Shown: positions 1 through 5,773 of the stretch, one piece after another | Layout of the letters: each line of letters begins with the position of its first letter | Position numbering within the stretch: position 1 is the stretch's first letter | Assembly: GCA_026999335.1 (NCBI GenBank) | Contig: JALTPW010000984.1 | Span: forward strand, 1 to 6,829 | Length of the DNA: 6,829 nt | Reading direction: 5' to 3' | Source of the DNA: Chromatiales bacterium | GTDB lineage: Bacteria > Pseudomonadota > Gammaproteobacteria > SZUA-152 | The notes under the pieces: generated by a model | What the model was told of the DNA's origin: nothing | Databases searched by the model: none | What the model saw: the letters and a program-made list of their open reading frames with translations, nothing else | Position numbers and translations under genes: made by a program

Positions 1-2
1 AA

Positions 3-833
3 TTAATTATGGATATTATCTTTGATTGGAAAGCTCGGATCCAGGCTTATATCAAAACTGCATTGGCTTATCCGTGGATAGCGCTGTTTAGCCTCTTCGA
101 TGATGGGGACGGCAACCTTGTCGTCGGTCTCGTTCCGCATAATACGATAATGCAAAACAAACTGATATTGATCTTCCAGGATGCTTACACGAACACCCAA
201 TTCGACAGGAACCCCTGCCTTTCCCTTGCTGACCCACTCGGTATGTTCTTCGAAAATAGAAAAAACTTTTTCGCTATGGGGGATAACCTCTCCCTTCAAT
301 ACACGTCGGTCAATTTGGTCGACTTGACGTACTGCATGCTGGATCTGGATATAGTGCGCTATTTGCTCTACCTGAAATATCTTGCCTAAATCATTTAACG
401 TCTTTAGTGTTCCCTTGCTTTTTTCAATCAGGCGCTCTGCTTCAAATAAATATTCTCGATAAGTTTGGTGAACCTTTTCGCACCGGGCGGCTCTTTTCTC
501 TTCATCTTTGCAGGTGGAGCATTTGATTTTTTGCGCTTTACGATAATACTGCTTAAATTGCTTCTGATTAAAGCGGTATTGGTGCCAACCGCTCAGGTTT
601 TCACTTTCACAAGCTTTTCCGGTTAATTCAATGATCTTGCGCATTGCATCCCATAACAGGTTGATATCGGTTGGATAATGCACATCCGTTTCGACCACAA
701 AAGAATCACAGCGCGTTCGTAATGTTTCGCCAGACTTTTTTGCAACTTCATGACCCGACTCGATAATCACCTGATTGATCTCTGCCAGTACGGAAGGCTT
801 TCGTGCTGAAACATTATAATAATGGTTTGTAAT
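3..833 (-). pseudogene. ISNCY-type transposase fragment, truncated at both ends
   Basis: This is an open frame on the minus strand whose first usable start is a GTG at 770. In the same frame, homology-like sequence (HYYNVSARKPSVLAEINQVI) extends upstream to a stop at 834-836. Recognisable family stretches are the FVVETDVHYPTDINLLWDAM block, the EWVSKGKAGVPVELG block and, near the end, the Cys-Ser-Phe-Asp motif. From family memory these match the ISNCY group (IS1202/ISDol1-like). In intact members the CSFD motif is followed by a KGFHSP-like stretch and a further C-terminal part. Here the sequence changes at about position 50 into an unrelated 15-residue tail and stops. The N-terminal third is also missing. 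The frame itself has no internal stop, so decay is by end loss rather than point mutation, and the fragment may be fairly recent. No activity is expected. It lies beside an IS200 remnant in the same orientation. Confidence 0.72.
34..45. repeat. Short repeat CTCGGATCCAGG at outer side of transposase fragment
   Basis: The 12-mer CTCGGATCCAGG lies just where the ISNCY-like coding similarity stops (about position 50). A near-identical copy, CTCGGATTCAGG, occurs in the same orientation at 845-856. The inner part GGATCCAGG also appears inverted as CCTGGATCC at 837-845. The copies therefore bracket the transposase fragment. They could be remnants of element ends or deletion junctions. The motif is short, so chance is not excluded. 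Confidence 0.4.
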
Positions 834-835
834 TT

Positions 836-856
836 ACCTGGATCCTCGGATTCAGG
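836..856. repeat. Palindromic junction repeat between ISNCY fragment and IS200 remnant
   Basis: CCTGGATCC at 837-845 and GGATTCAGG at 848-856 form an inverted repeat (one mismatch) around a 2-nt centre. The palindrome sits exactly between the end of IS200 TnpA similarity (codon Lys at 858-860) and the beginning of the ISNCY-like reading frame (about 833). It shares CTCGGATYCAGG with 34-45. It is probably the end or scar of the event that cut both transposases, but the mechanism is not shown by the sequence. Confidence 0.4.
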
Positions 857-915
857 TCTTTATCACCTGCATAACATCACTCGGCGATTTTTTAGGCTCG
901 CCACGTACGACCATA

Positions 916-1057
916 CTACCTGGCCAGCAGCAAAGGATACCACTTCATTTCTGAAAAAGGATTTCACTAATGCTTTATTCCGGGCAATCGGTTCCAAATC
1001 AATGAATGTCCTTTCTAAAATAGAAAGAAAATGTATCCTTTATTTCCGACTGGTTAG
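916..1057. mobile_element. 142-bp MITE-like element with TA target duplication
   Basis: This non-coding block interrupts the IS200 tnpA. It is flanked by TA at 914-915 and 1058-1059, and removing it with one TA restores CAT ATG, which is His-Met in the transposase. The ends are inverted repeats: inward from 916 CTACCTGGCC, inward from 1057 (minus strand) CTAACCAGTC. Both lead into an identical AAAGGATAC, and about 16 of the first 24 positions match. A perfect 7-bp hairpin (CTTTCTA/TAGAAAG) lies at 1011-1027. The TA duplication and lack of a gene fit a MITE moved by an IS630/Tc1-mariner-type transposase; that family assignment is inference. No such transposase is in the window. Confidence 0.8.
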
Positions 1058-1125
1058 TATGTATATGATCTTCTGGTATCTCCAACTCAACTATGTCGAT
1101 ATCGTAGTCGTAGCCTATTTTCTCT

Positions 1126-1386
1126 ACTCAAGTTTCGGGGTTCATTTTTGATTGCGCTTAAAAAATATAACACATTGATTTAATGTGAATTATGCAGCCG
1201 TAAGAAAAATGTCGCGGGCATAAATGGCGGGAATGCCTTATAAAACAATACTCTAAATTTTGCGTAAAAAGCATGTCGTTGTGCATACGTCAACTTCGAC
1301 TTTTAGCTACACTAATCGATAAATATTGAATTTATTCAATATGTTACAACGTGGGCATTGTTGATTTTGAACTCCGAAACTTGAGT
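1126..1386. mobile_element. 261-bp MITE-like element with CTCT target duplication
   Basis: This block also interrupts the IS200 tnpA. Both ends, read inward, begin ACTCAAGTTTCGG and continue (G/A)GTTCA, giving 18 of 19 matches. Flanking CTCT occurs at 1122-1125 and 1387-1390. Deleting the element and one CTCT rejoins the transposase as GAG AAA ATA GGC, in frame. Weaker symmetry continues inward, with a TRTAACAYATTGA-like string on each side. A perfect hairpin lies at almost the same distance from each end: CACATT/AATGTG at 1171-1187 and ATATTGAA/TTCAATAT at 1323-1342. No convincing gene is present, so it is a non-autonomous element needing a transposase from elsewhere. I do not recognise the family. 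Confidence 0.82.
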
Positions 1387-1514
1387 CTCTATAATCCCTT
1401 TTAGCACCTCTCGGTACGGCTCACTGAACACTTTATGCCGATATTTCGGTATCCACACAAAATGGTACATTAATCGGTAGACGTGATGCGTATTTCGCTG
1501 CAACTCCATAAGCC

Positions 1515-1558
1515 GGATAGTCCACAATGGGGAAAAAGACCCCTATTGTAGGCTATCC
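1515..1558 (-). promoter_or_regulatory. Leader hairpin just upstream of tnpA
   Basis: On the minus strand GGATAGCCTACAATAGGGG (1558-1540) can pair with CCCCATTGTGGACTATCC (1532-1515), with a 7-nt loop and a few imperfect positions. The stem ends 5 nt before the tnpA ATG. In IS200 a stem-loop in the leader is known to block access to the transposase start, keeping expression very low. The position here suggests the same role. The pairing is visible; the function is inferred from the family. Confidence 0.55.
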
Positions 1559-1560
1559 AG

Positions 1561-1580
1561 CTCGGGGGCAAGCCCCCGAG
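1561..1580. other. Perfect 9-bp GC-rich hairpin, probable IS200 left-region hairpin
   Basis: CTCGGGGGC and GCCCCCGAG form a perfect 9-bp inverted repeat around AA. It lies 3 nt from the leader hairpin of tnpA. IS200 elements carry a terminator-like stem near their left side that protects them from outside transcription, and a subterminal hairpin that TnpA recognises; this structure could be either. No run of T follows on either strand, which argues against a classic intrinsic terminator. Confidence 0.5.
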
Positions 1581-1587
1581 ATTTTCG

Positions 1588-1635
1588 CTATGCGGTTAAA
1601 ACGTCTTCCCACTTTTTCAAGCGGGCTTTTGCCAT
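1588..1635 (-). CDS. Possible 15-codon mini-ORF in the tnpA leader
   Basis: The minus strand encodes MAKARLKKWEDVLTA followed by TAG, preceded by an AGAGG-like ribosome binding site about 7 nt before the ATG. It is followed directly by the GC-rich hairpin and then tnpA. It could be a leader peptide, the tail of a broken gene next to the IS200 insertion site, or chance. I do not recognise it. The surrounding stretch from 1581 to 1809 holds nothing else I can identify as a gene. Confidence 0.15.
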   Translation of the reverse strand: MAKARLKKWEDVLTA

Positions 1636-1698
1636 GTCGAATCCTCTTAGTAGAGAGTGTTTTCGGGCGAACTTCTGCTGATCCCCTTGCTCGTTTTA

Positions 1699-1718
1699 AG
1701 CCCCATTAACATAGGGCT
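1699..1718. other. Short hairpin, candidate IS200 outer end
   Basis: AGCCC (1699-1703) and GGGCT (1714-1718) form a 5-bp stem with a 10-nt loop. It lies about 190 bp outside the tnpA start on its upstream side, where the left end of an IS200-type element could be. The stem is short, and no duplicated flank can help because this family makes none. The exact boundary is unknown. Confidence 0.25.
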
Positions 1719-1809
1719 GAATATAGCGCATTTCTTTATATTTTCAGTAGAATAAGCGTGACAACGTAGAATTTAGATCCGATTGCCCTGCCGTTCACGG
1801 CCTTGTTTC

Positions 1810-1836
1810 TTGACACCCCAACGCGAGTACTATAAC
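1810..1836 (+). promoter_or_regulatory. Sigma70-like promoter for the B12 operon
   Basis: TTGACA at 1810-1815 is a perfect -35 match. TATAAC at 1831-1836 matches five of six -10 positions. The spacer is 15 nt, a little shorter than the ideal 17. The predicted start, near 1843, falls just before the first paired base of the riboswitch (1849), which is the expected arrangement and supports the call. Confidence 0.6.
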
Positions 1837-1848
1837 TTCTCCGCCACT

Positions 1849-2041
1849 GCTTCAGGTGTCCCAACGGGTATCCACCCAAGGGATGAAACGGGAAGCCGGT
1901 GCGTTCCTGATACACGAACAATTCCGGCGCTGCCCCCGCAACGGTAAGTGAGTTACAGCGGATTACACGGCCACTGCGTTTTTAACGTGGGAAGGCGATC
2001 CGCCCATATACCCCTCACGAGCCCGGAGACCGGCCTGAAGC
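1849..2041 (+). ncRNA. Cobalamin riboswitch aptamer
   Basis: This leader RNA senses a cobalamin, usually adenosylcobalamin, and lowers expression of the B12 genes when it binds. Visible conserved parts, in order, are the P1 5' arm GCTTCAGG (1849-1856), GGGAAGCCGGTG (1891-1902), the B12-box core CTGCCCCCGCAACGGTAAG (1930-1948), GGCCACTG (1969-1976), GGGAAGGCGATCCGCC (1989-2004) and CGAGCCCGGAGACCGGCC (2018-2035). The P1 3' arm CCTGAAGC (2034-2041) pairs perfectly with the 5' arm over 8 bp. The aptamer lies between a sigma70-like promoter and cbtB, so it should control the whole operon. A run of seven T (2045-2051) follows closely. Confidence 0.96.
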
Positions 2042-2074
2042 CTGTTTTTTTGGCGCAGCGGAGGGCTGTTCGTC

Positions 2075-2109
2075 AGAAGGAAGCCGTGCGTTTTTTGCAC
2101 TCTCCTTCT
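2075..2109 (+). promoter_or_regulatory. Hairpin between aptamer and cbtB, part of the expression platform
   Basis: AGAAGGA (2075-2081) pairs with TCCTTCT (2103-2109). Inside it GTGC (2086-2089) pairs with GCAC (2097-2100) across a T-rich loop. No T run follows the stem, so it is not an ordinary terminator. It may be one of the alternative structures that switch with the aptamer or shape access to the downstream stem. The exact role cannot be read from the sequence. Confidence 0.45.
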
Positions 2110-2118
2110 CCCTGAAAA

Positions 2119-2164
2119 TCCTCTGCCGGTGTCGCCTGCCCGTGACCTTCAATTTCGCAGAGGA
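2119..2164 (+). promoter_or_regulatory. Ribosome-binding-site-sequestering hairpin of the riboswitch
   Basis: TCCTCTGC (2119-2126) is perfectly complementary to GCAGAGGA (2157-2164). The second arm contains the Shine-Dalgarno sequence AGAGGA (2159-2164), placed 9 nt before the cbtB GTG. When the stem forms, the ribosome binding site is hidden. This is the usual translational OFF structure of B12 riboswitches in Gram-negative bacteria. What frees it when ligand is absent is not obvious, although the loop could contact the aptamer. Confidence 0.6.
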
Positions 2165-2173
2165 AAATAACCC

Positions 2174-2362
2174 GTGAATATATCCACCACCCCGGCAGCA
2201 AAGGCAGAAAACAGTATTTCATCACGCCTGACCGCCAGTCTCACGGCACTGACCCTGGGCCTGATCATTCTGTTCGCTGTCGGTTTCGTGCAGGGTGCCA
2301 ACGACGTCATTCACGATGCCGCCCATGACACGCGGCATACCATGGTCTTTCCCTGCCACTAA
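2174..2362 (+). CDS. cbtB: CbtB, small subunit of predicted cobalt transporter
   Basis: This 62-residue membrane protein has one transmembrane helix at about residues 22-41 and a C-terminal tail with spaced histidines (H47, H51, H55) ending in FPCH. This is the hallmark of CbtB, whose His-rich tail is thought to bind cobalt. With CbtA it forms a predicted cobalt uptake system in the inner membrane, known mainly from its genomic link to B12 riboswitches and B12 genes. The start is a GTG at 2174 preceded by AGAGGA at 2159-2164; no in-frame ATG gives a better start. It is the first gene behind the riboswitch, 18 nt before cbtA. The length is normal for the family. Transport activity is a family prediction rather than proven biochemistry. 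Confidence 0.93.
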   Translation: MNISTTPAAKAENSISSRLTASLTALTLGLIILFAVGFVQGANDVIHDAAHDTRHTMVFPCH

Positions 2363-2380
2363 GCCAGGGATAGCAAAATA

Positions 2381-3052
2381 ATGATATTACGCACACTTCT
2401 GATCGCCGCCCTGGTGGCTGGAACACTGTCCGGCATTGCCTTGACCGCGATACAGCAATTGCAAGTGACTCCGCTGATCGTCGAGGCTGAAACCTACGAA
2501 TCCACCACCGATCACGCCCATGGCTCACACGCCGCTGACACATCCAGCGCCGACACGGACGATCAGCGACTGCTGCTCAGTCTGCTATCCAATATTCTTG
2601 CCGGCATAGGTTTTTCGCTGGTCGTCGCCAGCGCCATTACACTCTCCAGCCAAAAAGGATGGCGCAAGGGACTGTTGTGGGGGGCGGCGGGATTTTTGGT
2701 ATTTTTTGCGGCGCCAGCGCTCGGGCTTCCTCCAAAACTTCCGGGCACCGCAGGGGCTCCCCTGCTGGATCAGCAACTGTGGTGGATCTCTACGGCTGCG
2801 GCCACTGCGGTGGGCATTGCCTTGCTGGTATTTTCACGGCCCATTGCACTCAAGGGTATTGGCATATTTGTTTTGCTCATCCCACACATCGCGGGAGCGC
2901 CACTGCCGGAACAGGCCCAAGGTCTTGCGCCCGAGCCTTTGCTGCAACAATTCATTATCGCATCGACCATCACCAATGCGATCTTCTGGCTACTGCTGGG
3001 TTTACTGGTCGGCCATTTCCTGCGCAAACTGGATGATACCTCCCCGAAATGA
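2381..3052 (+). CDS. cbtA: CbtA, membrane subunit of predicted cobalt transporter
   Basis: This 223-residue integral membrane protein has about six hydrophobic segments, at residues 5-25, 68-88, 97-115, 133-152, 156-173 and 189-212. Family features are the loop LPPKLPGTAGAPLLDQQLWW after segment 3, the IPHIAGAP motif at 167-174 and the final GHFLRK. The loop after the first helix is acidic and carries His45, His47 and His50, possibly a metal-gathering site outside the membrane. CbtA works with CbtB, encoded directly upstream, to bring cobalt in for corrin synthesis. The ATG has an AGGGA ribosome binding site about 10 nt upstream. The end overlaps cobO by ATGA. Helix borders are estimated by eye. 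Confidence 0.92.
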   Translation: MILRTLLIAALVAGTLSGIALTAIQQLQVTPLIVEAETYESTTDHAHGSHAADTSSADTDDQRLLLSLLSNILAGIGFSLVVASAITLSSQKGWRKGLLWGAAGFLVFFAAPALGLPPKLPGTAGAPLLDQQLWWISTAAATAVGIALLVFSRPIALKGIGIFVLLIPHIAGAPLPEQAQGLAPEPLLQQFIIASTITNAIFWLLLGLLVGHFLRKLDDTSPK

Positions 3053-3666
3053 CGGAGACCGTAAAACCGATGTCCGCCGACGCACGCCATCGCCAGCGCA
3101 TGCAGCGCAAAAAGACCATCGTCGATGCCGGTATCGCCAGGGCCCGGGAGGAACGCGGCCTGATCCTCGTCCATACTGGCAATGGCAAGGGCAAAAGCAG
3201 CGCCGCCTTTGGCATGGTGGCCCGCGCACTCGGTCACAAGATGCGTGTCGCCGTCATTCAGTTCGGCAAGGGCGGTACCACCACCGGCGAGGCATTGTTT
3301 TTCCGCAACATACTGGCTGATGATTATCACGTCATGGGCGAAGGTTTTAGCTGGGAAACCCAGGATCGGGCGCGTGACATCCACGCCGCCGAGGCCGCCT
3401 GGAAAAAGGCCTGCGAATACCTTGGCAACCCCGACTATGACCTGGTGGTGCTGGATGAACTGAACATCATCCTCAAACACAACTACCTGGCGCTCGATAA
3501 CGTTTTGGACACCCTGCGACGACGCCCCCATATGCAGCACGTCATCGTCACCGGCCGTGCCGCGCAAGCCGCACTGATCGAACTCGCCGATACCGTCACC
3601 GATATGCAGGCCACCAAGCATGCCTATCAGGCGGGGGTGCGGGCACAAAAGGGGATCGAGCTGTGA
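3049..3666 (+). CDS. cobO: Corrinoid adenosyltransferase CobO (CobA/BtuR family)
   Basis: This 205-residue cytoplasmic enzyme transfers the 5'-deoxyadenosyl group from ATP to the cobalt(I) of cobyrinic acid a,c-diamide or a later corrinoid. The P-loop GNGKGKSS is at residues 44-51, unusual in binding ATP in reversed orientation in this family. Other matches are the VAVIQFGKG strand (67-75), GEGFSWETQD (97-106), the Walker-B-like LVVLDELN (132-139) and the C-terminal block of the family ending in QKGIEL. Length is normal, with the N-terminal basic helix present. The start is the ATG overlapping the cbtA stop (ATGA); there is no strong ribosome binding site, so coupling to cbtA is likely. The order before cobB is common in B12 operons. 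BtuR and CobO are homologous names; the operon context favours CobO. Confidence 0.95.
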   Translation: MTETVKPMSADARHRQRMQRKKTIVDAGIARAREERGLILVHTGNGKGKSSAAFGMVARALGHKMRVAVIQFGKGGTTTGEALFFRNILADDYHVMGEGFSWETQDRARDIHAAEAAWKKACEYLGNPDYDLVVLDELNIILKHNYLALDNVLDTLRRRPHMQHVIVTGRAAQAALIELADTVTDMQATKHAYQAGVRAQKGIEL

Positions 3667-4955
3667 GCACGGCGATGCATTGCCCCGCCCTGCTCATCAG
3701 CGCACCGGCCTCGGGTCAGGGCAAGACCACCATCACCGCTGCACTGGCGAGACTTTATCGCGAGCAGGGCAAAAAGGTGCACATCTTCAAAACCGGCCCC
3801 GACTTTCTCGACCCGATGATTCTCGAACAGGCCAGTGGCCTGCCGGTCTATCAACTCGACCTGTGGATGGGGGGCGAGACACACTGCCGGCAATTGTTAT
3901 ACAAGGCGGCCTGCGAGGCCGACCTCATTCTGATCGAAGGCGTCATGGGCCTGTTTGATGGCACGACCTCCAGCGCCGATCTGGCCGAACGGTTTGGCAT
4001 TCCGGTCATGGCCGTCATCGATGCCACGGCCATGGCCCAGACCTTTGGCGCCATGGCCCATGGCCTTGCCCATTACCGCAAAAACCTGCCCTTCGCCGGT
4101 GTCATCGCCAATCGTGTCGCCAGCGCGGGGCACGGTGACATGCTCGCCGAAAGCCTGAATGGAATACCGTATATCGGCGCCCTGGGCCGTGACCCGGCCT
4201 GCGAACTTCCCTCGCGCCACCTGGGACTGGTACAGGCAGAAGAAATCGCTGACCTGGACACACGGATCAATACCGCAAAACAGCATTTTGTGGATGCCGG
4301 GTTTGATTATCAGCCGGCACCCGTTGCCTTTGAGCGGGCCAAAAACCCCCCGCCCGCGGTTTCCCTGCACGGCCAACGCATTGCCGTCGCACGCGACCCG
4401 GCCTTTGCCTTCGTCTACCGCGCCAATCTTGAATTACTGGAAAAAATGGGCGCCGAGCTGTGTTATTTCTCACCACTGCACGATACCTGTCTGCCCGACG
4501 CCGACAGCCTTTATCTGCCCGGTGGCTACCCCGAGCTGCATCTTGAGGCGTTGGCCAATAACACCGCCATACACGCGGCCATCAAGGCCCATCAGCAACA
4601 GGCCAAGCCCATCGTCGCCGAATGTGGCGGCATGCTTTACCTGCTCGAAACACTCACCGACAAGGAAGGTTGCTCGCACAGCATGGTCGGCCTGTTGGAC
4701 GGGCATGCAAAAATGCAGGGGCGTCTCGCCAACCTGGGCATGCAGCGCGTCGAACTCCCCGAAGGCATCGTACACGGCCATACTTTCCACCATTCGACAC
4801 TGGATACCCCTTTGACGCCGGTGGCCATGAGTAAAAGCTCACGCAAACGTGGCCGTGGCGAGGCCATTTACCGCCAAGGCAGGCTGCACGCGTCGTATCT
4901 GCACATGTACTTCCCCTCCAATCCGGCGGCAAGCGCACGCTTGTTCATGCCATGA
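3663..4955 (+). CDS. cobB: Cobyrinate a,c-diamide synthase (CbiA/CobB)
   Basis: This 430-residue two-domain amidotransferase uses glutamine and ATP to amidate the a and c side chains of the corrin ring. The N-terminal domain is a dethiobiotin-synthetase-like ATPase, with APASGQGKTT around residues 14-23, KTGPDFLDP (43-51) and EGVMGLFDG (92-100). The C-terminal domain is a class I glutamine amidotransferase, with LPGGYPELHL (285-294), the nucleophile Cys321 in AECGGMLYL, GHTFHHS (372-378) and the ending HASYLHMYF (409-417). All key residues are present. The start is GTG, overlapping the cobO stop as GTGA, with AGGGGAT just upstream. The last bases overlap cobM by ATGA. The name cbiA is equally valid; with CbiX in the operon the substrate is probably cobalt-containing cobyrinate (CbiA role). 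Confidence 0.95.
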   Translation: MSTAMHCPALLISAPASGQGKTTITAALARLYREQGKKVHIFKTGPDFLDPMILEQASGLPVYQLDLWMGGETHCRQLLYKAACEADLILIEGVMGLFDGTTSSADLAERFGIPVMAVIDATAMAQTFGAMAHGLAHYRKNLPFAGVIANRVASAGHGDMLAESLNGIPYIGALGRDPACELPSRHLGLVQAEEIADLDTRINTAKQHFVDAGFDYQPAPVAFERAKNPPPAVSLHGQRIAVARDPAFAFVYRANLELLEKMGAELCYFSPLHDTCLPDADSLYLPGGYPELHLEALANNTAIHAAIKAHQQQAKPIVAECGGMLYLLETLTDKEGCSHSMVGLLDGHAKMQGRLANLGMQRVELPEGIVHGHTFHHSTLDTPLTPVAMSKSSRKRGRGEAIYRQGRLHASYLHMYFPSNPAASARLFMP

Positions 4956-5773
4956 CGCAGAAAAACACCGGCAAGGTCTGGTTCGTTGGCGCCGGGCCGG
5001 GCGATCCCGAGCTGCTGACCGTCAAGGGTCAGGGCCTGATCGCCCGGGCCGGCGCCATCCTGTTCGCCGGCTCACTGGTTTCCGAGACCGCCATGCGCTG
5101 GGCCGGCGAGGGCTGTGAAATACAGGACTCCAAGGGCATGGACCTTGCCGCCATCACCGACTGGCTGATCGAAAAGGCCCGCCGCAACGACATTGTGGTG
5201 CGTCTGCAAACCGGCGACCCCGGCCTGTACGGCGCGCTCATCGAAATGGTGCAACCACTGGACGCCGAGGGCATCGCCGTGGGCGTCGTGCCGGGTGTCT
5301 CATCGGCCATGGCCGCGGCCGCCGCCGGCGTGGAAAGCCTGACCCTGCCGGAGGTGACACAAACCGTCATCCTCACCCGTGTCGAAGGCCGCACGCCCAT
5401 GCCCGAGGGAGAATCACTACAGGCACTGGCCCGGCACCATTGCACACTGTGTATTTTTCTCTCCATTACCTTGCTGAAAAAAGTACAAGGTGAACTCCTT
5501 GCCGCAGGCTGGCCTGCGGACGCCCCGATACTCGTCGTGCACAAAGCCAGCTGGCCGGGTGAAGAAAAAATCATTCACGGCACCATCGGCGATATCCGTG
5601 CAAAATGCCAGGCCGAAAAGATCAACAGTCAGGCCATGATCATCGCCAGCCCAACCATCGGCGCACGGCAGTGGCCGCAACTGAAAAAATCCAGACTTTA
5701 CGACCAGGCCTTCAGCCATCGCTTTCGCAAGGCCAAAAAGACACCGGAAAAAAAACAGGAAACCAGCCTATGA
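4952..5773 (+). CDS. cobM: (Cobalt-)precorrin-4 C11-methyltransferase
   Basis: This 273-residue tetrapyrrole methylase moves a methyl group from S-adenosylmethionine to C11 of (cobalt-)precorrin-4. The glycine-rich entry FVGAGPGDPELLTVKG is at residues 11-26, followed by FAGSLVS (38-44), RLQTGDPGLYGAL (84-96), VVPGVSSAMAAAA (112-124) and the CobM/CbiF signature TLPEVTQTVILTR with GRTPMPEGE (131-154). The family C-terminus with YDQAFSHRFRK is present, followed by a short Lys- and Glu-rich tail (about 261-272) that looks like an extension. The ATG overlaps the cobB stop (ATGA), and no strong ribosome binding site is seen. Because CbiX inserts cobalt early, the substrate is likely cobalt-precorrin-4 and the anaerobic name cbiF may suit better. 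Confidence 0.95.
   Translation: MTQKNTGKVWFVGAGPGDPELLTVKGQGLIARAGAILFAGSLVSETAMRWAGEGCEIQDSKGMDLAAITDWLIEKARRNDIVVRLQTGDPGLYGALIEMVQPLDAEGIAVGVVPGVSSAMAAAAAGVESLTLPEVTQTVILTRVEGRTPMPEGESLQALARHHCTLCIFLSITLLKKVQGELLAAGWPADAPILVVHKASWPGEEKIIHGTIGDIRAKCQAEKINSQAMIIASPTIGARQWPQLKKSRLYDQAFSHRFRKAKKTPEKKQETSL

Larger units (their letters stand above)
858..1509 (-). pseudogene. tnpA: IS200/IS605-family transposase tnpA remnant, split by two insertions
   Basis: The minus strand starts at the ATG at 1507-1509 with MELQRNTHHVYRLMYHFVWI and PKYRHKVF, the typical N-terminus of an IS200-type Y1 transposase. Coding similarity occurs in three blocks: 1387-1509 (residues 1-41, ending KGIIE), about 1060-1121 (KIGYDYDIDIVELEIPEDHI followed by His), and 858-914 (MVVRGEPKKSPSDVMQVIK). 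The gaps are the elements at 1126-1386 and 916-1057. Removing each with one copy of its target duplication rejoins the blocks in one frame, 81 codons long, with the HUH motif at residues 60-62. Similarity ends at 858, followed by a stop at 852-854. The rest of the usual protein of about 140-150 residues, with the catalytic tyrosine, is absent. The protein would cut and join single-stranded ends of the element; this copy must be dead. No tnpB is recognised nearby. Confidence 0.88.

Noticed and set aside
9..389. 126-residue open frame on the + strand
   Set aside because: It lies antisense to the ISNCY transposase fragment, whose recognisable motifs are on the minus strand.
822..1151. 109-residue open frame on the + strand
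   Set aside because: It runs across the 142-bp element, antisense tnpA and the end of the 261-bp element, so it is a chance frame over a mosaic.
1336..1386. C-terminal part of the 63-residue minus frame (TQVSEFKINNAHVVTY)
   Set aside because: It is read from the terminal repeat of the 261-bp element, not part of the transposase.
1527..1709. 60-residue open frame on the + strand
   Set aside because: It crosses the GC-rich hairpin and has no recognisable motif or ribosome binding site.
1640..1735. Possible TnpB 3' end or omega-RNA-like structure on the minus strand
   Set aside because: A few strings resemble IS605 right-end RNA, but no tnpB coding sequence is visible and the resemblance is from memory only.
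2770..3648. 292-residue open frame antisense to cbtA and cobO
   Set aside because: Long antisense frames are expected in GC-rich coding DNA; the + strand proteins are clearly recognised.
5605..5769. Upstream in-frame extension of cbiX
   Set aside because: It would lie within cobM; the ATG at 5770 has a good ribosome binding site and begins at the conserved chelatase start.
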